Shown here in pieces: positions 15,992 through 22,511 of a stretch of 22,511 nt of DNA. The translations under genes were made by a program, and so were the position numbers. Every line of letters begins with the position of its first letter. Position 1 is the stretch's first letter. The notes beneath the pieces are model-generated. The model searched no databases and was not told the origin of the DNA. It saw only the letters and a list, made by a program, of their open reading frames with translations. The stretch comes from Campylobacter sp. (GTDB lineage: Bacteria > Campylobacterota > Campylobacteria > Campylobacterales > Campylobacteraceae): NCBI RefSeq assembly GCF_020024835.1, contig NZ_JAHHTD010000026.1, positions 1-22,511 of the forward strand, given 5' to 3'.

Positions 15992-17505
15992 TGATAGAAA
16001 GTGTTTTAATAAAAGAAAATTTAGATTTTAAACAAGTGAAGATGGATATTCAACCTGGACTTACTGTTTTTACAGGTTTAAGTGGAGCTGGAAAGTCAGT
16101 GCTTTTTAATGCTATTTTGTCAGCTTTTGCTTTAAGTGAGAGTGAGGCTAAAATGGTCGAAATATTGCTAGATGATACTTTAATGCTAGGAGAATATGGT
16201 ATAGAAAATGAAGAATTAAATGTTTTTAAGTATTTAAAAGATAAAAACACACGTTATTTTGTTAATAATCAATTTATTTCTAAAAAAAATCTTTCATTAT
16301 TGTCTAAACAATTTATCAAATATCTTTCTGCTAAAGAAAATAATGAATTTACAAACGAGAGAATGATATATTTACTTGATTATATGTGCGAAAAAGAAGA
16401 TATTAAATTTAAAATGATTAAGCAAGATTTTAAGAATCTTTATGAAGAGTATTTAGAAAAAAACAATAAATTAGAACAAATCAAACAAGAGGAAAAAAAA
16501 ATTGAAGAACTAAAAGAATTTACTAAATTTGAGATTGATAAAATTCAAAATATTAATCCAAAAATAGGTGAATTTGAAGAATTAATGAGTTTTAAAAAAA
16601 AGCTTTCAAAAAAAGATAAAATTGATGCAGCTTGGGCTAAAGCTAGTAGAATTTTTGAGTTAGAATCTGCCGTAATTGATGCTTTACAGATTAGTGAAGT
16701 AGATAGTTTGTTTTTTTCTGAATGTTTAAATGAGTTAAGAATTATATGGGAAAATCAAAGTTTAGATGATTTTGAATTTGATATAGAAGAGGTGCTAGAT
16801 CGTATAGAAAAATTATCTTCTTTAATTTCAAAATATGGAAGTATAGAGGAAGCATTAGAAATTTTAGATAAAAAACAAAAAGATTTAAATCATTATGAAA
16901 ATTTAAGTTTTGAAAAAGAAGAATTAGAACAAAAAGTTAAGAATATAAAAAAAGATTTAGATGAGCAAAGTGGCAAGATAAGTTTAATGCGTCAAAAAAA
17001 AGTAACAAAATTACAAAAATTATTAAATTTTTATCTTTCAAAGCTTTATATGAAAGATGTTTTATTGCAAATTAAAGAGTGTGATTTAGGGAAATTAGGA
17101 AAAGATGAAATTATTTTGAATATAAATGAAACAAAATTAAAACATCTTAGTTCAGGTGAGCTTAATCGTTTAAGACTTGCATTTATCGCTACTGAATGTA
17201 ATATAACTAATAATGGTAAAGGGGTAATTTTCTTAGATGAAATAGACGCAAATTTAAGTGGTAAAGAAGCGATGAGTGTAGCTGAAGTTCTCAAGGAATT
17301 GTCAAATTTTTATCAAATTTTTGCTATTTCACATTTACCACAACTTTCTTCAAAAGCTAATAATCACTTCTTAGTTGAAAAAAATAAAAATGAAAGTATA
17401 GTGAGAAAAATAGAAAATGAAGAAAGAATAAAGGAATTAGCTAGAATGGTTAGTGGGGAAAATATCACTCAAGAAGCAATAGAATTTGCAAGAAGCTTAT
17501 TTTAA
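15991..17505 (+). CDS. recN: DNA repair ATPase RecN
   Basis: RecN is an SMC-like ATPase that acts early in double-strand-break repair. With the ATG at 15991 as residue 1, Walker A is GLSGAGKS (29-36), the signature LSSGELNRLRL is at 386-396, Walker B VIFLDEIDANLSG starts at 412, and the switch SHLPQ is at 447-451. The middle is predicted coiled coil, with heptad-like K/E/L-rich stretches around 145-190 and 290-350. The total of 504 residues is shorter than E. coli RecN (553). I chose ATG 15991, which overlaps the nadK TGA and has GGGG with 6-base spacing; a GTG one codon earlier is too close to that site. An A9 run lies at 16493-16501. Confidence 0.93.
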   Translation: MIESVLIKENLDFKQVKMDIQPGLTVFTGLSGAGKSVLFNAILSAFALSESEAKMVEILLDDTLMLGEYGIENEELNVFKYLKDKNTRYFVNNQFISKKNLSLLSKQFIKYLSAKENNEFTNERMIYLLDYMCEKEDIKFKMIKQDFKNLYEEYLEKNNKLEQIKQEEKKIEELKEFTKFEIDKIQNINPKIGEFEELMSFKKKLSKKDKIDAAWAKASRIFELESAVIDALQISEVDSLFFSECLNELRIIWENQSLDDFEFDIEEVLDRIEKLSSLISKYGSIEEALEILDKKQKDLNHYENLSFEKEELEQKVKNIKKDLDEQSGKISLMRQKKVTKLQKLLNFYLSKLYMKDVLLQIKECDLGKLGKDEIILNINETKLKHLSSGELNRLRLAFIATECNITNNGKGVIFLDEIDANLSGKEAMSVAEVLKELSNFYQIFAISHLPQLSSKANNHFLVEKNKNESIVRKIENEERIKELARMVSGENITQEAIEFARSLF

Positions 17506-17529
17506 AAGTATTAAAAATAAAATTTGATA

Positions 17530-17538
17530 TGTTATAAT
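17530..17538 (+). promoter_or_regulatory. Extended -10 promoter candidate for the cbrR-like gene and envelope run
   Basis: TGTTATAAT (TGnTATAAT) lies in the 75-base gap after recN. Transcription would start near 17545, leaving a leader of about 35 bases with TAGGAAAGAG as the likely ribosome site. It could drive the whole run through lptC. Confidence 0.6.
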
Positions 17539-17580
17539 AGCGTGATTGTAAAATATTAATTTAGGAAAGAGATTTGTAAA

Positions 17581-18825
17581 ATGGAAGAAAAAATTTTAAT
17601 CATTGATGATAATAAAATGCTTACGAGGCTTTTGGCAAAAAAAGTAGAAAATACTTTAGGTTTAAAAGTAGATGTGGCTTTTGATATGAATAGTGCAAAA
17701 GAGCTGCTAAAAAATGAATATTTTATGGCTTTTGTTGATCTTTGTTTGCCTGATGCTCCTGATGGAGAAGTAGTTGATGTAGTTTTAGAGAAAAATATTC
17801 CTGTTGTTGTTTTAACTGGAAGTAGCGATGGACAAACTAGAAAGAAATTTATGGAAAAGGATATTATCCATTACATACAAAAAGAAAGTGAAAGCTGTAT
17901 TGATGAAATGCTTAATTCAATTAGAATGCTTCAAAAAAATAATAAAACTAAAATAATTTTAGCTATAGCTAATGTTACCTTGCGTTCTGAAATGAAGAAG
18001 AATTTAAATAATCAACTTTTTAATGTATTAGCAGCAGCACATGGTGAAGAAGCGTTGAGTTATTTAAATGATAATCCTGATACAAAATTAGTTATTTGTG
18101 ATGCGACTATGCCTGTTATTAATGGTGAGGATTTGTTGATGGAGATTCGATCAAAATACTCTAAGATAGATATTGGAGTTATTATGGTTGGCGATAAAGA
18201 TGATGAATTAGAAGCTAGAGCTTTTAGAAAAGGAGTTAATGATTATGTTATACGACCTTTTCAAAAAGAATCATTAAATTGTAGGGTAAATAATTGTCTT
18301 GATTATATGCAAAAGTGTGTTTTATTAGATGAATATAGTCTAAATAAAGATCTTCTTACCGGTTTAGATGATTATGCTACTTTTGAGAAAAAAATGTTTG
18401 ATTATCTTGAAGATATACAAGAAGATGAGGAATTTGCTCTAGCTTTGATTGATATTGATAATTTAGCTACTATAAATTATGAACTTAGTTATGATTGTGG
18501 TGATGGTATTATTAAATATACTGCTAAAAAAATTAATGATCAAATTCGTGGTATGGACTTAGCAACCAAAATAGAAGATGGTAAATTTTATGTAATATTA
18601 AAACATACTGGTAACAAAGATGCTTTAAAAATATTTTCTAATATCAGAGTAAATATTTCAAAAGAGAGTGCATTGATTGCTTTAGATGAGGTTGATTATA
18701 GTGTTTCTATAGGTGTTGTTTTTGGTGAAAAAAGAAGTCAAGCTAAGGATTTATTAAATAATGTGCAAAAGGCTTTAGATTTAGCAAAAGCAAATGGGAG
18801 AAATAGGGTAGAGGTATGTTTTTAG
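17581..18825 (+). CDS. cbrR: Response regulator with REC-REC-degenerate GGDEF architecture (CbrR-like)
   Basis: PleD-like layout of 414 residues. REC1 (about 4-118) looks functional: Asp9-Asp10, phosphoacceptor Asp53 (VDLCLPD), Thr79 and Lys101. REC2 (about 124-240) keeps an Asp at the acceptor position (Asp174, CDATMP) but lacks the acidic pair (ILAIA), the Thr (MVGD) and the Lys (VIRPF has Arg225), so it is probably a non-switching dimerisation module. The GGDEF-like domain (about 253-414) has DLLTGLDDYATFE and IDIDNLATIN, but the GGDEF motif reads EDGKF (332-336), so diguanylate cyclase activity is not expected. RGMD (323-326) sits exactly where the RxxD inhibitory site would be. In C. jejuni the equivalent gene (CbrR) is linked to bile resistance; transferring that name is by layout and position. 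The stop overlaps tatD by 10 bases. Confidence 0.85.
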   Translation: MEEKILIIDDNKMLTRLLAKKVENTLGLKVDVAFDMNSAKELLKNEYFMAFVDLCLPDAPDGEVVDVVLEKNIPVVVLTGSSDGQTRKKFMEKDIIHYIQKESESCIDEMLNSIRMLQKNNKTKIILAIANVTLRSEMKKNLNNQLFNVLAAAHGEEALSYLNDNPDTKLVICDATMPVINGEDLLMEIRSKYSKIDIGVIMVGDKDDELEARAFRKGVNDYVIRPFQKESLNCRVNNCLDYMQKCVLLDEYSLNKDLLTGLDDYATFEKKMFDYLEDIQEDEEFALALIDIDNLATINYELSYDCGDGIIKYTAKKINDQIRGMDLATKIEDGKFYVILKHTGNKDALKIFSNIRVNISKESALIALDEVDYSVSIGVVFGEKRSQAKDLLNNVQKALDLAKANGRNRVEVCF

Positions 18826-19616
18826 ATTATGATTTTAAATGTAAAATCATAGATACGCATTGTCATTTAGATAGTGAAGCTTATTTTGGATATTTAGATG
18901 AGATGCTTTATAATGCTTTTGAAAATGGTATAGATAAAATTATTATTCCAGGTGCTAGTTTGCAAGATTTACCACGAGCAAGAGAAATAGCACATCGCTA
19001 TAAAGGAGTTTATTTTGCTTGTGGAGTTCATCCTTATGATATTGATGATTTTGATATAGATATTTTAAAAGAATTTATTAAAGATGAAAAATGTGTAGCA
19101 GTGGGAGAATGTGGTCTTGATTATTATTACTTGAAAGCTGATGATGTTGAAATTAAAAATGAACAAAAAAAAGTATTCCAAATGCAAATTCATCTAGCAA
19201 TGGAATACAATAAACCATTAATTATCCACATAAGAGAAGCTAATGAAGATAGTTTTAATATTTTAAATAAATATGCAGATAGATTATGCGGTGGTGTTTT
19301 ACATTGTTTTAATGCAAGTAAGTTGCTATTGAATTTAGCAAAAAAAGGATTTTATTTTGGCATAGGTGGGATTTTGACATTTAAGAATGCTAAGAATTTG
19401 CTTGCAATCTTACCAGAGATTCCAAAGGAAGCATTACTTTTAGAAACTGATGGACCATATTTAACTCCAGAACCTCATAGAGGTAAGGTTAATGACCCTA
19501 TTTTAACACATTTTGTAGCACTAAAAATAGCCCAAATTTTAGGTATAACTAAAGAAGAAGTAGTAAATATAACTAATCTTAATGCAGATAGATTATTTTT
19601 TAAGGTTATAAAATAA
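18816..19616 (+). CDS. tatD: TatD-family metal-dependent DNase/hydrolase
   Basis: A TIM-barrel metal-dependent hydrolase; characterised TatD members are exonucleases acting on DNA ends. Metal ligands are visible: THCHLD (His15 and His17), VGECGLDYYY (Glu98), IIHIREA (His138), LHCFN (His163) and LLETDGPYLTPEPHRGK (Asp212). The 266-residue length is typical. The start overlaps the end of the upstream regulator by 10 bases and has AGGG about 7 bases upstream. The stop overlaps the next ATG (TAATG). The in vivo substrate here is not known. Confidence 0.93.
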   Translation: MFLDYDFKCKIIDTHCHLDSEAYFGYLDEMLYNAFENGIDKIIIPGASLQDLPRAREIAHRYKGVYFACGVHPYDIDDFDIDILKEFIKDEKCVAVGECGLDYYYLKADDVEIKNEQKKVFQMQIHLAMEYNKPLIIHIREANEDSFNILNKYADRLCGGVLHCFNASKLLLNLAKKGFYFGIGGILTFKNAKNLLAILPEIPKEALLLETDGPYLTPEPHRGKVNDPILTHFVALKIAQILGITKEEVVNITNLNADRLFFKVIK

Positions 19617-20734
19617 TGATAAACAATAAAATAATTTTTTCTTTATTATTTTTTATACATTCGTATTTATTTGCATTGCAAACTAGTCCTGAGTATTATA
19701 ATCAGCAAGCACAAATTCTTAGAAATTTAGATATTGAGCCAAGTTATTTAAGCGATATGATCTTTTTAGAATTTAAAGAATCCTCTATGGAAATACAATT
19801 AAAAACATTGATTGATACTATGAGAGAATTCTATGAAATTACTCCAATAATCCGTAAGATTTTAGAAAAAGAAAGTATTCCGCAAGAATTTTTATATTTA
19901 GCTATTGTAGAATCTGGACTAAAAACTCATAGTGTTTCAAGGACTAAAGCAGTAGGTGTATGGCAATTTATGAAATCAACCGCACAAACTCTAGGTTTGC
20001 GTGTTGATCTTTATGTTGATGAAAGAAAAGATTTAGTGAAATCAACTTATGCAGCTGTTGCTTATTTAAGAAAATTAAAAGATCAGTTTAATAAATGGTA
20101 TCTGGCAATTTTAGCTTATAATTGCGGTGATAGAAAATTAAGACAAGCAATAAAGGCAGCAAAAAGTGATGATTTGAAGGTATTGCTTGATCCTGATAAA
20201 AAGTATTTGCCGTTAGAGACTAGAGTTTTTATTAGGAAGATCTTAACTATGGCTTTTTTAGCGAATAATGATTTTTTAATTTCTCAAGATACTGCACTAT
20301 TAAACTATACTTTATCTAGTGAAGTGGAAAAAATTTCTATACCAACTAGTGTTTCACTTAAGGAATTAGCTAAAATTGCAAAAATGTCATATAAAGACTT
20401 TAAAAATTACAATCCACACTTTCACTATGACTTCACACCACCTGGAGATAAAGAGTATTATGTATATATTCCATCAAATAAGAGTTTTGAATTTAAACAA
20501 AGTTTAAAAAATATAAAATTAACTAAAGTGGATACAACTATACCACATACTAAAATTTATGTAGTAAAACAAGGAGATAGTTTATATACTATAGCTAAAA
20601 AACATAATATTAGTATTGAAACTATCAAAGAATATAATAAAATCAAAGGAAATTTGATTAATATCAATCAAAAATTAGTTTTAAAAATTAAGGAGAAAAA
20701 TAATGATAAAATTAAAACTGCTCAAAACACGTGA
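19616..20734 (+). CDS. mltD: Membrane/periplasmic lytic murein transglycosylase with LysM domain (MltD-like)
   Basis: It cleaves the MurNAc-GlcNAc bond in peptidoglycan to form 1,6-anhydro ends. An N-terminal signal peptide (residues 1-20, ending in LFA) directs export; there is no lipobox Cys. The SLT domain (about 75-185) has the catalytic Glu99 in LAIVESGLKTHSVSRTKAVG, then GVWQFMKSTAQTLGL, DERKDLVKSTYAAVAYL and ILAYNCGDRKLRQAI. A LysM module at about 313-358 (YVVKQGDSLYTIAKKHNISI) binds glycan strands. The 372-residue length is shorter than E. coli MltD, which has two LysM repeats. The start overlaps the tatD stop by one base, and the 3' end overlaps rlpA by 32 bases. Confidence 0.9.
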   Translation: MINNKIIFSLLFFIHSYLFALQTSPEYYNQQAQILRNLDIEPSYLSDMIFLEFKESSMEIQLKTLIDTMREFYEITPIIRKILEKESIPQEFLYLAIVESGLKTHSVSRTKAVGVWQFMKSTAQTLGLRVDLYVDERKDLVKSTYAAVAYLRKLKDQFNKWYLAILAYNCGDRKLRQAIKAAKSDDLKVLLDPDKKYLPLETRVFIRKILTMAFLANNDFLISQDTALLNYTLSSEVEKISIPTSVSLKELAKIAKMSYKDFKNYNPHFHYDFTPPGDKEYYVYIPSNKSFEFKQSLKNIKLTKVDTTIPHTKIYVVKQGDSLYTIAKKHNISIETIKEYNKIKGNLININQKLVLKIKEKNNDKIKTAQNT

Positions 20735-21542
20735 AAAAATGATTATGCAAAAATCATTAGTAGTTGGTTGTATAGGGGTATTATTTAGTGCTTGTAGTGT
20801 AACATCAATGCATACACCTAATGTATATTATCCAGAAAGAGATTTTAAAAGCACAAAACATAGTAACACAACTTTAAAAGGCACAATGAAACCTTATACT
20901 ATTAATGGCAAGACATATTATCCAACCGTTGTTGAAGTTGGAGAAACTGCTGATGGTATAGCAAGTTGGTATGGACCTGGATTTCATGGTAAAAAAACTT
21001 CAAATGGTGAAATTTATGATCAACACGCTTATACAGCCGCCCATAAGACTTTGCCTATGAATACTATTGTTAAGGTAACAAATTTAAAAAACCACAAGCA
21101 AGCAACCGTTAGGATAAATGATAGGGGGCCTTTTGTGGCAGGTAGAATTATTGATTTATCTAATGTTGCAGCAAGAGATATAGATATGGTTCAAACAGGT
21201 ACAGCACCGGTTAGACTAGAAGTAGTGGGATTTGGAACAAGTGCTAATTCTGGTTTAATCCATACAAATTCTAATTTAGGAAATAATGGAGAAATAGCAG
21301 ATAGTGGTCATATCTTTCAAGGTGGTGCTTTTATGGTTCAAATAGGAGCATTTAGAAATAAGAGTGGGGCGGATTTAATTGCTAATAGATATAAAAAATA
21401 TCAATCTTATACTTCCACAATACAAACGAGCTCTAAAGATGGTTTAAATAGAGTATTTTTAAAAGGTTTTAGAAGTGAGCAAGAAGCAAGAGACTTTGTT
21501 GATAGTGGTTCATTTCCTGGAGCATTTATAGTAAGAGAATAA
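20703..21542 (+). CDS. rlpA: RlpA-like septal-ring lipoprotein / lytic transglycosylase with SPOR domain
   Basis: RlpA proteins are outer-membrane lipoproteins; in Pseudomonas RlpA cleaves stem-less (naked) peptidoglycan glycans at the septum. The signal has a long basic start and a lipobox FSAC with Cys31. The double-psi beta-barrel domain (84-176) holds GIASWYGPGFHGKKTSNGE, Glu103, His114 (TAAHKTLP) and Asp140 (INDRGPFVAGR), matching residues needed for activity in Pseudomonas. A SPOR domain (207-279: FMVQIGAFRNKSGADL and the C-terminal RE) would target denuded septal glycan. AGGAG seven bases before 20703 supports that start, although Met13 or Met15 would give a shorter signal peptide. It overlaps the MltD-like gene and is one base from kdsC. 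Confidence 0.92.
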   Translation: MIKLKLLKTREKMIMQKSLVVGCIGVLFSACSVTSMHTPNVYYPERDFKSTKHSNTTLKGTMKPYTINGKTYYPTVVEVGETADGIASWYGPGFHGKKTSNGEIYDQHAYTAAHKTLPMNTIVKVTNLKNHKQATVRINDRGPFVAGRIIDLSNVAARDIDMVQTGTAPVRLEVVGFGTSANSGLIHTNSNLGNNGEIADSGHIFQGGAFMVQIGAFRNKSGADLIANRYKKYQSYTSTIQTSSKDGLNRVFLKGFRSEQEARDFVDSGSFPGAFIVRE

Positions 21543-21543
21543 A

Positions 21544-22032
21544 ATGATAGAACTTATTTTTTTAGATGTTGATGGTTGTTTAACTGATGGAAAAATTATT
21601 TATACTCAAAATTATGGTGAAATTAAAGAATTTAATGTCAAAGATGGTGCTGCTATAGAGGCTTGGCAAAAATTGGGCAAGAAGGTTGCTATTATTACTG
21701 GAAGAAATAGTGAGTGTGTATATTTTAGAGCTAGAGATTTAAAAATTGAATTAGTATATCAAGGAATTAGTGATAAATTATCTTGTGCAAAAGAAATTTT
21801 AGAAAAATTAAATTTAGATTTTTCACAATGTGCTGCTATAGGTGATTATTACAATGATATGGCTTTGCTTGAAAATGTGGGATATAGTTTCAAACCAAAA
21901 GATGCTCATAAAGCCTTAAAAACTCATAAGGTCTTAAATAGAAAAGGTGGTAGCGGTGCTGTTAGCGAAATGATAGAGATTTTGATTGAGCATAATAATA
22001 TGCAAATGCAGTGGGATAAACTTTGGCGATAA
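21544..22032 (+). CDS. kdsC: 3-deoxy-D-manno-octulosonate 8-phosphate phosphatase (KdsC, HAD family)
   Basis: KdsC removes phosphate from Kdo-8-phosphate to give Kdo for the lipooligosaccharide inner core. HAD motifs are visible: LDVDGCLTDG (Asp8 nucleophile, Asp10), TGR (Thr52), the KdsC-type Lys78 (ISDKLSC) and GDYYNDMALL (Asp101, Asp105). The C-terminal GGSGAV (135-140) is a KdsC hallmark in the tetramer active site. The capless 162-residue length fits. The adjacent LPS-export gene lptC overlaps its 3' end, supporting this call over a generic HAD phosphatase. Confidence 0.93.
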   Translation: MIELIFLDVDGCLTDGKIIYTQNYGEIKEFNVKDGAAIEAWQKLGKKVAIITGRNSECVYFRARDLKIELVYQGISDKLSCAKEILEKLNLDFSQCAAIGDYYNDMALLENVGYSFKPKDAHKALKTHKVLNRKGGSGAVSEMIEILIEHNNMQMQWDKLWR

Positions 22033-22511
22033 AAATTTTTGCTATTTTAATGAGTTTATTTGTTTTTATAATGGTGATTTTAAGCACACAGGATCAATAT
22101 TTACTTAATGTTAAATCACAGAATATTGAAATAGCTAGCACTCAAGCTTTTGAAGTGATTGATTATGAATTAAATGCTAGTATGGTAAAAGCAAGTTATG
22201 AAGCTAGTCGTTGGGTGAAATATCAAGATAAAGATGTTTTTGATAATTTTATTATTAAAGGACTTGATTACAATTTGAGTTCTAATTTGCTTATTAGGAA
22301 TGAAGTGATGTCTATTTTAGAAGGGAATGTGAGTTATTTTGATCAAAATAAAACTTCTATTTTTACACAAAAAGCAATTTATAATATTAATGATAAAACC
22401 TTGTATTCTAATGACAATTTTAAAGCTTATATAGGTTTAAATGAGATTATTGGAGATAGTTTTTTTTATGAAATTAAAGATAAAAATTTAAAAATTAAAG
22501 GGATTAAAGCG
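22023..22511 (+). CDS. lptC: LPS export protein LptC (3' end outside window)
   Basis: An open frame runs from TTG at 22023 to the window end (163 codons) without a stop. It begins MAIKIFAILMSLFVFIMVIL, a single inner-membrane helix followed by a periplasmic chain (STQDQYLLNVKSQNIEIAS, SMVKASYEASRWVKYQDKDV) as in LptC, which links the LptBFG transporter to LptA. GGGA six bases before the TTG supports this start; an ATG at 22050 would cut the helix. The start overlaps the end of kdsC by 10 bases. In related genomes lptA follows, which would complete the cluster. The family call rests on topology and context, since LptC sequences diverge. Confidence 0.8.
   Translation, partial: MAIKIFAILMSLFVFIMVILSTQDQYLLNVKSQNIEIASTQAFEVIDYELNASMVKASYEASRWVKYQDKDVFDNFIIKGLDYNLSSNLLIRNEVMSILEGNVSYFDQNKTSIFTQKAIYNINDKTLYSNDNFKAYIGLNEIIGDSFFYEIKDKNLKIKGIKA

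Noticed and set aside
352..16501. A9 runs in murF (352-360) and recN (16493-16501) as possible phase-variation tracts
   Set aside because: Long A runs are expected at this base composition, and Campylobacter phase variation normally uses G/C tracts of 8 or more, none of which I see; both frames are intact.
13955..17294. Antisense open frames in aspS (13955-14233, 14561-14938), nadK (15277-15597) and recN (16050-16250, 17046-17294)
   Set aside because: Each is fully covered by a conserved gene with intact motifs and shows no features of its own.
1..22511. tRNA genes, CRISPR arrays, insertion sequences, integrases, toxin-antitoxin or phage-defence genes
   Set aside because: Intergenic gaps are all under 100 bases, and no cloverleaf, direct-repeat array, terminal inverted repeats or relevant protein motifs were seen.

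Overview
This window looks like chromosomal DNA from a Campylobacter, most likely outside the C. jejuni/C. coli pair (the C. lari group is a reasonable guess). The grounds are the very low GC content, tight packing with short overlaps, extended -10 promoters of the TGnTATAAT type, and family-level resemblance of nearly every protein to Campylobacter genes. The species call is inference from gene content and order; no search was run. I see no tRNA, rRNA, CRISPR array, insertion sequence or prophage. Almost all of the DNA is core housekeeping or envelope genes.

Layout. (1) Positions 2-4803: a 5'-truncated, membrane-anchored murF (+) converges with flgH (-). A short divergent promoter region then leads to pta-ackA (+), the acetate / acetyl-phosphate pair, which ends in a strong hairpin that also lies at the end of the convergent metQ. 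(2) Positions 4811-15072, all on the minus strand, read from right to left: aspS-adk-ppa, an OmpA-domain inner-membrane protein, valS, metN-metI, a family 8 glycosyltransferase, and metQ. aspS overlaps adk and metN overlaps metI by ATGA, and valS and metQ have their own candidate promoters. The glycosyltransferase separates the methionine permease gene from its binding-protein gene. (3) Positions 15073-15160: divergent promoter region. (4) Positions 15161-22511, all on the plus strand: nadK-recN, then a promoter and the run cbrR-like response regulator, tatD, lytic transglycosylase (MltD-like), rlpA, kdsC and lptC (cut by the window end). Most neighbours in this run overlap or sit within a few bases.

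How the genes work together. The right-hand run is an envelope cluster. It has two peptidoglycan-cleaving proteins (MltD-like and RlpA), a Kdo-pathway phosphatase (KdsC) and an LPS-export component (LptC), headed by a REC-REC-GGDEF-type regulator whose catalytic motif is lost. The left part supplies cell-wall precursor synthesis (MurF), the outer-membrane flagellar ring (FlgH) and acetate metabolism. The central minus-strand run combines translation (AspRS, ValRS), nucleotide and pyrophosphate housekeeping (Adk, Ppa) and methionine uptake.

I found no convincing undescribed system. The items most worth a second look are the membrane-anchored MurF, the GGDEF domain that has lost its active site but keeps an RxxD I-site-like motif, the probably leaderless nadK transcript, the glycosyltransferase inside the methionine transporter cluster, and the Asn-rich OmpA-domain protein between ppa and valS.
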